Origin: Xenorhabdus doucetiae
GTDB taxonomy: Bacteria > Pseudomonadota > Gammaproteobacteria > Enterobacterales > Enterobacteriaceae
Direction of reading: 5' to 3'
Assembly: GCF_000968195.1 (NCBI RefSeq)
Contig: NZ_FO704550.1
Coordinates: 682,001 to 746,000, forward strand
DNA length: 64,000 bases
The notes under the pieces were generated by a model that worked only from the letters and a program-made list of their open reading frames with translations, did no database searches and had not been told where the DNA came from. A program made the position numbers and the translations under genes. Below, in pieces: positions 51,421 through 60,375 of this stretch. Within the stretch, counting starts at the first letter, position 1. Every line of letters starts with the position of its first letter.

Positions 51421-52158
51421 TTATTCAGCAATATTTGTTTTACTCAGCAGTATTTGTTTGATGACATCCCAATGTTGGTACACAGCAAAGTGATCTCCTT
51501 CGATATGGATAAGCGAAATAGCGTTCGAGGTGTAACCTTTCCACGCTTCCATATCTGCCAACGTGACATGCCTGTCGTGGGTGGCGGAAATCAGCACCAG
51601 CGGGTAATTCACCTGCCTATTGCCAAGCCGGGGAAATTGGCTGCGTATCCGGTAATCATTGCGCAGTTGCCGGATGATGGGTTTTATCAGCGCCGGCTCG
51701 TTCAAAATGGCGGCGGGTGTCCCTTGATCCTGTCTGGTTTTCTGCATCAATTGTTCATCTGTCCACTCATGCCGCTCATCGTTGAGTTGACGATGAGGAG
51801 GAACAGAACTGGATACCACGCCAAATAAGGGAGAAGTGCCGTAATTGCTTATTAGCGCCTGACCCACCGCGAGACTCAGCACCCCACCAAAACTGTGGCC
51901 AAAGGTGATCCACTCCGTGATACCCAGCGCCTGTTTTTGTTGCCAATCCGCCCAGATATCGGCAGCCAATCGCTCAATCAGTGAATCGAGATCATGCAGT
52001 TCCGGCTCCTTCGCCAGAGCGCCACGACCAGGGATGGCAACGGGCTGCAAGATCGCCGATTGAGTTGCCATCAGATCATTAAGCCAGGGGCGATAAACGG
52101 CGGTGGTTGCCCCGGCATGTGGAAAGGCATAAATCACCCGCCTGCAATTAATGTTCAT
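51421..52158 (-). CDS. xrdC: Type II thioesterase, HolC/XrdC type
   Basis: This 245-residue alpha/beta hydrolase of the TEII/GrsT family has the nucleophile elbow FGHSFGGVLSLAVG, the N-terminal FPHAGATTAVYRPW with the oxyanion region, and the catalytic His in HIEGDHFAVYQH. It would release the product from, or clear misprimed groups off, the NRPS carrier protein. The NRPS itself has no thioesterase domain, so this may be the releasing enzyme. The start overlaps the end of the oxidoreductase gene by 11 bp. Confidence 0.88.
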   Translation of the reverse strand: MNINCRRVIYAFPHAGATTAVYRPWLNDLMATQSAILQPVAIPGRGALAKEPELHDLDSLIERLAADIWADWQQKQALGITEWITFGHSFGGVLSLAVGQALISNYGTSPLFGVVSSSVPPHRQLNDERHEWTDEQLMQKTRQDQGTPAAILNEPALIKPIIRQLRNDYRIRSQFPRLGNRQVNYPLVLISATHDRHVTLADMEAWKGYTSNAISLIHIEGDHFAVYQHWDVIKQILLSKTNIAE

Positions 52159-53794
52159 TTATCCTCCGCCCTGTTTCTTCTCGCTTGATCAGGAAACTGA
52201 CAATGCGTTCAGCTACCATAATGGTGGTCAGATTGGTTGGCATGGAGGGAATGGTGGGGAACAGGGACGCATCGGCAACGGTGACGCCGGTAATGCCATG
52301 TACCTGCCCCTCTTCCTGCGTGGCGCTATCGGGATCACTGTGGAGACCCATTCTGAGCGTTCCAGAGGCGTGCCAGCCCGGATTGACCAGATTCTTGATG
52401 GCACTGTTCATGATTTCATCGTTATTAATCATGGAGTGAGACCAAAACTGGATGCCATCAAGGAACACATTCACTTCTGGATGGTGCAAAACCTGCCAGA
52501 TTTTACGCACCCCGCCGACCAGACGAGAGATATCTGACGGGGTTCGGGTTAATGGCAGATCAATCTGGGGTAATTCTGTGGGTGTGGCAGAGCTGATGAA
52601 GACCTGCCCGCGCATCTCTGGACGCATCAACATCACGGAAGCGCCCACTAACATCGGATAAGTCACACGATCTCTGAATCCCGGTACGGTGTCGCTGGCA
52701 ACATTGTTCAGCAAGCCAATTTGCACATCGACGTTTTCGTCATAACCGCTGTTAATGCGGGCAGCAATTTGCCGCCACGGTAATCCGGTGGTACAGACAC
52801 CGGCTTTGGGGAGCGCCCAGAGTACCACGGAGGCATGGTCAGTGAGATTTCTGCCAACGGCGGGCACGGATGCAACCACAGGGATACCTAATTTGCCCAG
52901 ATGTTCTGGATCACCCACCCCTGAACGCTGCAATAAGGTGGCTGAGCCAATCGCGCCAGCGCAGAGAACAATGTGTCCGGCCTGATAAACCCGCTCTTCT
53001 CCCGCCTGAATGATTTTTACCCCGGCGGCAACCGTGCCGTTAAAAATGATCTGCGTGACCAAGGCATCGGTTATCACGTGCAGGTTTTCCCTGCTCAGGT
53101 TCGGTTCAAGATAGGAACGATAAACATCGACTCTTTCGGCACCATTGATGACATTGGCGGGTACAGGGCCGACGGCGGGATCTTCCCCGACATTGAGATC
53201 ATTGGCATAAGGCACACCAAGCTGTTCACAGGCACGGGCAAAGGCCCTATCCAGCGGATGGATCTCACCCTGCGGTGGTCTGCGCAGACACATCGGCCCT
53301 TGTGAACCGTGGATATTATCGCCGGGATAATCGGTATCATTCTCCAGATGCTTAAACCACGGCAGAACCTGCTGCCAAGACCAACTAGGGCAACCCATTT
53401 GCGCCCATTGATCGAAATCGCTCGGAAATCCGCGCAGGGCAATGGCACCGTTGACGGCGGAAGAACCCCCCAGCACTTTGCCCACGCGATAATTAAACGG
53501 TTTGCGCTCTTTATGTTTGCGAACCTGTTGCTGGTTACCTTGTTCGTGCACGGGAGGCGCAATCAGGGCGGTAAACCGCTCATCATTGCGCACATTGGCT
53601 TCGTAATCCCAGTTATAGCCTTCCAGTACCAGTCTTGACGCATCCCTGAGCGGACTGGCCGGATCATGTACATCAGATTGGCAGCCTGCTTCAATCAGCA
53701 ATACCGACTTCATGCTATTTTCGGACAGGCGTGATGCGGCCACGCAGCCTGCGGAACCGCCACCGACCACGATATAATCGTATATTTTGGTCAT
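52148..53794 (-). CDS. xrdB: GMC-family FAD oxidoreductase, HolB/XrdB type
   Basis: This 548-residue glucose-methanol-choline oxidoreductase has the ADP-binding motif YIVVGGGSAGCVAASRLSE at the N-terminus. GMC signature 1 lies around GKVLGGSSAVNGAIALRGFP and signature 2 around LCAGAIGSATLLQRSGVG. The C-terminal catalytic region is WHASGTLRMG (His) and VADASLFPTIPSMPTNLTT (Asn). Such an FAD oxidase is part of all known holomycin-type clusters I am aware of and should take one of the four two-electron oxidations needed. It begins 4 bp inside the NRPS stop (ATGA), hence tight coupling. Confidence 0.88.
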   Translation of the reverse strand: MTKIYDYIVVGGGSAGCVAASRLSENSMKSVLLIEAGCQSDVHDPASPLRDASRLVLEGYNWDYEANVRNDERFTALIAPPVHEQGNQQQVRKHKERKPFNYRVGKVLGGSSAVNGAIALRGFPSDFDQWAQMGCPSWSWQQVLPWFKHLENDTDYPGDNIHGSQGPMCLRRPPQGEIHPLDRAFARACEQLGVPYANDLNVGEDPAVGPVPANVINGAERVDVYRSYLEPNLSRENLHVITDALVTQIIFNGTVAAGVKIIQAGEERVYQAGHIVLCAGAIGSATLLQRSGVGDPEHLGKLGIPVVASVPAVGRNLTDHASVVLWALPKAGVCTTGLPWRQIAARINSGYDENVDVQIGLLNNVASDTVPGFRDRVTYPMLVGASVMLMRPEMRGQVFISSATPTELPQIDLPLTRTPSDISRLVGGVRKIWQVLHHPEVNVFLDGIQFWSHSMINNDEIMNSAIKNLVNPGWHASGTLRMGLHSDPDSATQEEGQVHGITGVTVADASLFPTIPSMPTNLTTIMVAERIVSFLIKREETGRRINEH

Positions 53795-56700
53795 AGCTCA
53801 TTCACCACTTGAGATTGAACGAGGGTTTCGATGATGCGAGAGAAAGACTGAATATTGGCATTCATAAACAGCCCTTCGATGATGTCCTGCTCGCCAACGG
53901 GCGTAATATTAAATTCCTGTCGCAGCGCACTCAGTAAACCCACGGCGTGCAGCGAATCACCGCCAATATCAAAAAAGCCATCGGTGACATCAAAATCATC
54001 ATGCTGGAGCTGTGCTTGCCAGAGTTTCAGGATCTTGGCTTCTATCTCATTCGCGGGCTTGACTGGCGCATCAGCGTGTTCTTCGCTGTCAGACCAAGGG
54101 GCAGGCAGTGCTTTACGGTCAATTTTTCCATTACTGGTTAATGGCATATGCGCCAATAAGAGGTAATAACTGGGCACCATATAAGAGGGCAATGTTTTGC
54201 GGGCAATCTCCCGTAGCTGCTCCTGAAAATGCGCCGGATCAGCCAGTGTTTCTGGTGCTTCGGGCACAATATAGGAAACAATATGCCGTTGGCCGGTTTT
54301 GGCATGAACCGGGGCATCAATGACAACATGGCTGGCGTTTTCATGGGTCAGGAGGCAGGCCTCAATTTCACCTAATTCAATACGGTAGCCATTGATTTTT
54401 ACCTGATTATCTTCACGTCCTAAAATTTCGATCAAACCTCCGGCAATATATCGCCCTAAATCGCCGGTTCGGTACAGCCGTTCACCCGTCACAGGATGAG
54501 TAATAAAGCGCAGTGCGGTTTTTTCTGCGTCGCCCAAATAACCTTGGGTCACGCCGTCGCCGCCAATATAAAGCTCTCCGGTCACCCATTTGGGGCAGGG
54601 AAGGAGCCAATTATTCAAAACATGGAACGTTTGATTTGCCAGCGGCTTGCCATAAGGAATGCTTTTCCAGTTTTTATCAATTTCCTCAATGGGATAATGG
54701 ATCGACCAGATAGAGCCTTCAGTCGCTCCGCCAAGGCTGATAATCGCCGTCTCTGGCAGACTCTCCCGAATACGTTCCGGTAGATCGACCGGTATCCAGT
54801 CCCCGCTCATCAGGATTAACCTTAAGGGGCTTTCAGACAGGGCGGAACCATTTCTGTCTACCAATATTTTCACGGGAGCCGGTACACTATCCCAGATAGT
54901 AATGTGATGTTTGATCAGCAGATCTAACCAGATTTTGGGATCATTGGCGGTTTCAGGCAGGGAAAAAACCACTTTTCCGCCCACGCTCAATAGCCCGAAA
55001 TAGTCATAAACGGACAAATCAAATCCGGCTGGTGCGACCGACAACACGGCATCTTTTTTGGTGACGTGGAATTTGTGATTAATATCAACCACCGTATTGG
55101 CGGCATTACGGTGGGAAGCCATGACGCCTTTCGGTTCTCCGGTGGAACCGGAGGTAAAGATGACATAGGCCAGATCATCCAATCCCTGAATGGATGGCAT
55201 GGTCGCTTGTTCTGTATCCCTCGCGCCGGACACCGGACACTCATCCAGATTGATACGGAGTAAATGAGGGAATTCATCATGGGCAAAAACCGTGCTGTCA
55301 GTGACAATTCCCTTGGCTGAACAGCGGCGGAGTAAACTCATCCGGCGTTCAGCAGGAAGCTGGGGATCAATGGCGACGTAGGCCGCTCCTGACATCAGCA
55401 CGCCCAGTAACCCGATGACCAACGCCGGGCTTTGTGGCAGGGAAACCGCGACAATATCACTGGTATCGATTTGAACGGAGGCTCGCAGTTGTTGTGCTAC
55501 GGCATCAGCTTTACTGACCATTTCTGCGTAGGTGACCTGTTTGTCACCCTGAATCAGCGCAATGGCATGAGGGAATTTGGCGGCGGCCTGTAACACCATT
55601 TCATGCAGGGGTTTGAGATCAAATTCGGTATCCGTTGCGTTGGCTTGTTCCCGCTCCATCCGATCTGAGTTCGGCAAGGGCACCAAGGGGATGTTTTCAT
55701 CCCAGACAGAATCCTCTTCGGCACACGTCGCCAGCAGCGCCATATACGCATCCAACATGGCTTCCACCATGCCGTCAGGGAATAACTCATTGACGGTGTT
55801 CCAGTTAATCTGGACAAGATCATCAACCCGGACAACCTGGTTCTCTAACCAGACTTGTGGGGTTTGGTTACTGCTATAGACGTGGGTCGCTTCCGTCCAA
55901 CCGGTATCGGTGACTACGTTGTCCAAATCCGCTGTCAGAGTATTGCTAAAGACAACCGGCGCGGTGGCTGCCCGGTTGCCATGATTCCGGCGGGTCAACT
56001 CCCGCAGAACCTGAACACCATTATGGGAACAGTGCCAGCGATTCAGCATCAGATCAGTCTGGATCTGCACTAAACGATCATAGAGGCTTTCTTCTCCGGT
56101 TCCCCCGACGCCCAATAACAGCGGTTGCAGGAAGTTGCCGACCATATTTTCAATGCCAGCAAAATAGGGGCGGCGGCCAAATTGCGTGATTGTCAGGGTA
56201 AACGTTTGACGTTTCGACCATTGACGCAGTACTTCTGCGTACAGACCGAGAAGCACGGTTTCCAACGTGAGCTGGCGTAATTCCGCTTTTTTCCGCAGAG
56301 CGAATAATGTTTCAGCAGAGATTTTTCGGCTGTAACGTTTAAACACCGGCGGAGAAATGATCTCTGGCGCATTTTTTAACGGTAATTCGGGTGGTTGAGG
56401 TAAATGATCTAACTGTTTCTCCCAATAGGTTTTATCACGCAGCCCCTGCGGTTGTCCCTGTAAATAACGTTCTGATTTAATATAACGGTGGAAACTGCTG
56501 TTATCAGGTAAAACAGGCAGTTTATGACCCTGATAAATTTTCCACCAGTCACGTAATACCAACCGGACACTATGAATATCGACAAACATCAAGTCGAAAT
56601 AAATATGCAGACGGGTAATATCATTATTAAGTAGGGTTGCCCGTATATCAAATGTGGGCGCTTTATCCATAGGTAATAATTGCGTTTCCATTTCCTGACG

Positions 56701-57189
56701 AAATATTGCCAGCATTTTATCTTTTTCTGAATCTGACCATGCCCTGCCATCTTGAATAGAAATGGTATAGGTTAATGGCATAGGTAAAATCTTTTGCTGA
56801 CCGTCCGAAGATAACGTTGCCCGTAACATGGGGTGGTACTCAATAATCTTATTCAGGGCCTGATTTAATAACGCGATATCTAAAGATTTTATATCCCATT
56901 CGGTATATAGGCAGCTTGTCAATCCTCCCAGCTCTAGCCCAGGATTACGCCCAATCAAATAAGCATATTGAATATCGGTTAATGGAAAGTCTTCTGTTTC
57001 AGGAGATTCCACGTGTGATGTTATTGGAATAGGGGAGTTTAGTGGTAATATATTATAGAGTATATCCTTAATCTGTTGTGTTAATTGGGAAATTTCTATT
57101 TCTGTATTTTCATTTTCTTGTTTATATAATTCAGGAGAAACAGAAAATTGTAATCCAGATTCTTTCAATGCTTTGAGAAAAAGCTGCAT
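53791..57189 (-). CDS. xrdA: Nonribosomal peptide synthetase Cy-A-T, HolA/XrdA type
   Basis: This is a single-module NRPS of 1,132 residues. The heterocyclisation/condensation (Cy) domain spans about residues 65-500, with FPLTDIQYAYLIGR and the Cy hallmark DLMFVDIHS (DxxxxDxxS). The adenylation domain spans about 530-1030: YVIFTSGSTGEPKG, LGGATEGSIW, YRTGDLGRYIAGG, NGKIDRKAL. The carrier domain (about 1045-1120) has FFDIGGDSLHAVG with the phosphopantetheine serine. There is no terminal release domain. The A-domain code read by eye, D-L-Y-D-L-S-L-I-W-K, is close to the cysteine code. Together with the seven genes below it in the operon, this points to Cys-Cys assembly as for holothin. Confidence 0.92.
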   Translation of the reverse strand: MQLFLKALKESGLQFSVSPELYKQENENTEIEISQLTQQIKDILYNILPLNSPIPITSHVESPETEDFPLTDIQYAYLIGRNPGLELGGLTSCLYTEWDIKSLDIALLNQALNKIIEYHPMLRATLSSDGQQKILPMPLTYTISIQDGRAWSDSEKDKMLAIFRQEMETQLLPMDKAPTFDIRATLLNNDITRLHIYFDLMFVDIHSVRLVLRDWWKIYQGHKLPVLPDNSSFHRYIKSERYLQGQPQGLRDKTYWEKQLDHLPQPPELPLKNAPEIISPPVFKRYSRKISAETLFALRKKAELRQLTLETVLLGLYAEVLRQWSKRQTFTLTITQFGRRPYFAGIENMVGNFLQPLLLGVGGTGEESLYDRLVQIQTDLMLNRWHCSHNGVQVLRELTRRNHGNRAATAPVVFSNTLTADLDNVVTDTGWTEATHVYSSNQTPQVWLENQVVRVDDLVQINWNTVNELFPDGMVEAMLDAYMALLATCAEEDSVWDENIPLVPLPNSDRMEREQANATDTEFDLKPLHEMVLQAAAKFPHAIALIQGDKQVTYAEMVSKADAVAQQLRASVQIDTSDIVAVSLPQSPALVIGLLGVLMSGAAYVAIDPQLPAERRMSLLRRCSAKGIVTDSTVFAHDEFPHLLRINLDECPVSGARDTEQATMPSIQGLDDLAYVIFTSGSTGEPKGVMASHRNAANTVVDINHKFHVTKKDAVLSVAPAGFDLSVYDYFGLLSVGGKVVFSLPETANDPKIWLDLLIKHHITIWDSVPAPVKILVDRNGSALSESPLRLILMSGDWIPVDLPERIRESLPETAIISLGGATEGSIWSIHYPIEEIDKNWKSIPYGKPLANQTFHVLNNWLLPCPKWVTGELYIGGDGVTQGYLGDAEKTALRFITHPVTGERLYRTGDLGRYIAGGLIEILGREDNQVKINGYRIELGEIEACLLTHENASHVVIDAPVHAKTGQRHIVSYIVPEAPETLADPAHFQEQLREIARKTLPSYMVPSYYLLLAHMPLTSNGKIDRKALPAPWSDSEEHADAPVKPANEIEAKILKLWQAQLQHDDFDVTDGFFDIGGDSLHAVGLLSALRQEFNITPVGEQDIIEGLFMNANIQSFSRIIETLVQSQVVNEL

Positions 57190-57691
57190 ACAGTAGCTCC
57201 TACATTTGACCGAGGATTTAAAGTTTCTCTATGTAATATTCTATTTTGTTTATGATTATTTTTACTGATGAAATAAAACCTTATGAAAACATAAATAAAC
57301 GGTTTGGTTAGTTATCCGATTTTGCCTGAATGGTATTTGGCATCTAACATTAATTCAACAAGTTTATAACTACAGGACATATCTAATAACGATTTGTAAT
57401 GAATAATTTTTATTTGTTGACTTTTATGTTTTCTTTAACTAATTGAATTTATGGTTTTTTGTTTTTTATGGAGATGAGGATGAGTTTTTTATTTCACACA
57501 AGGTGAGTTTTTTTCTGATCTGGAGGGTGATAAAGAATATGCTGCTGTGTTCTATTTTTAAATACGAACTTAATGGGAAGAAAAGTCTAAGTTCAGATTA
57601 TGGTAACAAACTCACAACAGCATACTTAATGATAAGCAATTAAAGGATTTTATTCCGCAAGAGTGATAATCCAGATATAAGTTAATTACAC
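57190..57691. other. AT-rich promoter region of the biosynthetic operon
   Basis: 502 bp, very AT-rich, without a supported gene (a 66-codon frame at 57443-57643 shows no family features and no good ribosome binding site). It must hold the xrdA promoter. No regulator gene is encoded in the cluster, so control is probably by global regulators. Confidence 0.5.
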
Positions 57692-58870
57692 TTAATATTT
57701 TTTCTTGTGTAAATGGGCATCAAGCAGGATTGGAATCAGAGCTACCATCGCTAATAGCGCACTGACCCAACCAATTGAAGGTAACCCATAACCTGCTTTT
57801 ATGGCTAATCCACCCAATAAGGGCGCTAAAGTAATCCCAAGCTGGAAAGCTGACACATTGGTTGCTCCGGCCAATGTTGGAGCACCCGCTGCGATCGTAT
57901 AAACTCTATTCATTACCGCAGGGTTAACAACGAAGCCAAATATACCGAGCAGAAATACCAGACCAATTGTCATTATGAGATTTTCGGCTAAAAAACCTAA
58001 TGCAACAGAGATAACAATAACGCCAATTGTTCCAATACCGAGTGTACTGAAAGGGGACTTATCGGCTGTACGACCCCCTATCGTTAATCCGATAAAAGCC
58101 CCAATACCAAAAAGGGAGAGGACTGCCGGAAGCCAAGTAACGGCTAACTTACTTGCATCGATAAGTAGCGCACCTAAGTAACTGAAGGTTGCCATATAGG
58201 CTGCCGTTGTGAATACGGTCGTACAATAAGCAACCCATAGTTTGGGTTGAGCCATCACTTTTAATTCAGTATGTAATGCAGGTATCTGTTCCTGCTGTAT
58301 TTCAGGCAACATAAACCACAACGCAATGGCTGTAACGGATGTCGCTGCTGCAATGGCCCAGAACCCTGCACGCCACCCAGCAATATCACTGATCATGGTT
58401 CCAAGCGGCCCGCCAACTACCATTGCCAAACTCAATCCACTCACCACAATAGACAGTGCTTTTGCAGTACGATCCTGAGTCACCAGGTTGACCGCTGTTG
58501 TTGCAGCAACCGCCCAAAATCCAGCATAAGCCACGCCACTCACAATACGAGAGATGAGTAATGGCCAGTAGTCCTGTGAAAACATCCCAATAGTCGTTGC
58601 TGCGACAAATAACGCTTGGCTTGCGAGTAAAGTTGCACGTCTGGGCCAGCGTAGTGTTGCGACTGCCAGAGGTGGCGCACCGAGTAAAACACCTACAGCA
58701 AACGCTGAAATTAACATTCCTGCGGATGGTAAAGAAACTTGCAAATCCTCAGCAATTTTTGGCAATACACCTGAGATTAAAAATTCAGAGCTGCCCATTG
58801 CAAACAAGCTTAGGCCCAGGAGGTAAACGGCGATAGGGATGCTGGATTGAGTGACATTTGAAAGAGACAT
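57692..58870 (-). CDS. MFS drug/metabolite exporter (DHA1, AraJ/Cmx-like)
   Basis: This 392-residue protein with 12 predicted transmembrane helices shows SLFAMGSSEFLISGVLPKIA (helix 1), GAPPLAVATLRWPRRATLLA (loop 2-3 motif A) and SRIVSGVAYAGFWAVAATTA (helix 4). The short C-terminus is basic. The type is that of chloramphenicol and sugar efflux proteins. It lies on the same strand upstream of xrdA. Holomycin clusters encode an MFS exporter, so it may export the antibiotic, although the 500-bp gap means it is not in the same tight operon. It might equally be an independent drug-efflux gene. Confidence 0.85.
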   Translation of the reverse strand: MSLSNVTQSSIPIAVYLLGLSLFAMGSSEFLISGVLPKIAEDLQVSLPSAGMLISAFAVGVLLGAPPLAVATLRWPRRATLLASQALFVAATTIGMFSQDYWPLLISRIVSGVAYAGFWAVAATTAVNLVTQDRTAKALSIVVSGLSLAMVVGGPLGTMISDIAGWRAGFWAIAAATSVTAIALWFMLPEIQQEQIPALHTELKVMAQPKLWVAYCTTVFTTAAYMATFSYLGALLIDASKLAVTWLPAVLSLFGIGAFIGLTIGGRTADKSPFSTLGIGTIGVIVISVALGFLAENLIMTIGLVFLLGIFGFVVNPAVMNRVYTIAAGAPTLAGATNVSAFQLGITLAPLLGGLAIKAGYGLPSIGWVSALLAMVALIPILLDAHLHKKKY

Positions 58871-59031
58871 TGTGAACTCCAGAGTTAAATTTGGCTCATC
58901 ATTCTGGTTAAGCAGATTAATTCATTGGGAAATATTCCAAATTAGATATTAATAAGAAAGAATGCACGAAAATTCAACACACCTCCGTCGATAAATAATC
59001 CAAATTTATCGACGGTTATTGAGAAATAAAA

Positions 59032-59529
59032 TTAAGAAAATAATGTGAATAATAACGCCGCTAAATACAGACCAACGCCATAAGAAGTATGTGCCATCAG
59101 GCTTCTTAATCTGGCGGTATTGGGGGCGGGTGTTTTAGAGGCTGCAATCCCCATGCCCATGCCCGGCTGCATAATGAAGAAAGGGGCAACTAAAGTCACG
59201 ATACCGGTTATTAACGCGGGCAGAAAAGTGGGGTGTTGCGCCCACTCTAATCCATAAACGAGCAATAAGAAACCGGCAAAAATGATCCCAATCAGATAGT
59301 GGGCCAACCAACCCATTGCGGTTTCACCTTTCACGGGTTCAGCTTGCAGGATGCTGGTATGGATAAATTTGCCTTTGGGAATATGCCCAATCCAGCGGCC
59401 TACCATGCTGTAGTTTAATGAGGGGATGCCGAAACACCGTTTGATGAAAACCGCCCAAAGATCCATAACAATTGTTGCGCCGGCACCAATCAATATAGAA
59501 TAAATAATAAACTCCAATCCTTCATTCAT
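59032..59529 (-). CDS. DUF2938 family membrane protein
   Basis: This 165-residue protein has about four hydrophobic helices (FIIYSILIGAGATIVMDLWA, GWLAHYLIGIIFAGFLLLVYG, LPALITGIVTLVAPFFIMQPGMG, YGVGLYLAALLFTLF). The sequence between helices (SLNYSMVGRWIGHIPKGKF, ASKTPAPNTARLRSLMAHT) fits DUF2938, whose function is unknown. It is divergent from the ArsR-rhodanese gene (146 bp between starts), and such pairs are often regulator and target, which is inference. Not present between satP and mog in E. coli. Confidence 0.78.
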   Translation of the reverse strand: MNEGLEFIIYSILIGAGATIVMDLWAVFIKRCFGIPSLNYSMVGRWIGHIPKGKFIHTSILQAEPVKGETAMGWLAHYLIGIIFAGFLLLVYGLEWAQHPTFLPALITGIVTLVAPFFIMQPGMGMGIAASKTPAPNTARLRSLMAHTSYGVGLYLAALLFTLFS

Positions 59530-59675
59530 CTGTTGCGATCCTCCGAATTGTGGCTATCTGTAGGGTCAATCAATCTATATGGTCAAGCAATGGATACTCG
59601 AAATAGCGAAAAAACTTTGATACCATCATAATCAATTAGTTCATTGAATATAATAATTCGGGAAGTATAAAGTCA

Positions 59676-60317
59676 ATGTTTGATAAAGAAATTCTGGTTG
59701 AGATCGCGGAAATCGCGAAGGTGTTGGGAAATTCCCATCGATTGGTGTTGCTTGAGTGTCTGATCGATACTGAACAATCCGTGGAAAATTTGTCGGCGCT
59801 TTCCGGCCTGTCGATTGCCAATACTTCCCAACATCTCCAACACCTCAAACGCGCCGGACTGCTCCAGTCCCGCAAATCCGGCAAGCATGTGCTTTACCGT
59901 CGGAGTGAAGGGCCTATTATGGCAATTATCGCTGCACTGCAACAATATGCCGAATTTAACCGCAAAGAGATGCGCAGATTGATCGATGATTCGAGCAATC
60001 AGGAAGCCATTTCATGGGAAGAGCTGCTGGAGAGGATTAAAGCAAAGAGTATGACGTTACTTGATGTCAGGCCAAAAGAGGAGTTTGAACAGGGTCATTT
60101 ACCCAATGCCATGAATATTCCGGTTGATGAACTGGAAAACCGGCTGGACGAATTGGCCTCCAATCAAGAATTGATCGCCTATTGCCGTGGCCCTTATTGC
60201 GTGCTTTCTGCCAATGCCCTCGCATTGCTGCGTGCTAAGGGAATTCACGCCCGCCGGTTTAAAAAAGGCTTTTCGGGCTGGAAAGAGGCCGGAATGCGCA
60301 TTGAGACGAAATCTTAG
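59676..60317 (+). CDS. ArsR-family regulator fused to a rhodanese domain
   Basis: This is a 213-residue two-domain protein. Residues 1-95 form an ArsR-type winged helix (AKVLGNSHRLVLLECLIDTE, LSGLSIANTSQHLQHLKRAG, SGKHVLYRR). Residues 110-210 form a rhodanese domain (LLDVRPKEEFEQGHLPNAMN, catalytic loop AYCRGPYCVLSANALALLRA with the active cysteine). This fusion class responds to sulfur or redox signals through the rhodanese cysteine, in principle. It is divergent from the DUF2938 gene and convergent with mog. Proximity to a cluster for a disulfide antibiotic is suggestive only. Confidence 0.88.
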   Translation: MFDKEILVEIAEIAKVLGNSHRLVLLECLIDTEQSVENLSALSGLSIANTSQHLQHLKRAGLLQSRKSGKHVLYRRSEGPIMAIIAALQQYAEFNRKEMRRLIDDSSNQEAISWEELLERIKAKSMTLLDVRPKEEFEQGHLPNAMNIPVDELENRLDELASNQELIAYCRGPYCVLSANALALLRAKGIHARRFKKGFSGWKEAGMRIETKS

Positions 60318-60375
60318 AATGGGTTTATTTTCCCTGAAAGGTTCTGAATGCGCTCAGAACCTTTTCACTCGATGA

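Noticed and set aside
57443..57643. 66-codon frame between the NRPS and the exporter
   Set aside because: AT-rich, no clear ribosome binding site and no recognisable motif. Kept as non-coding.
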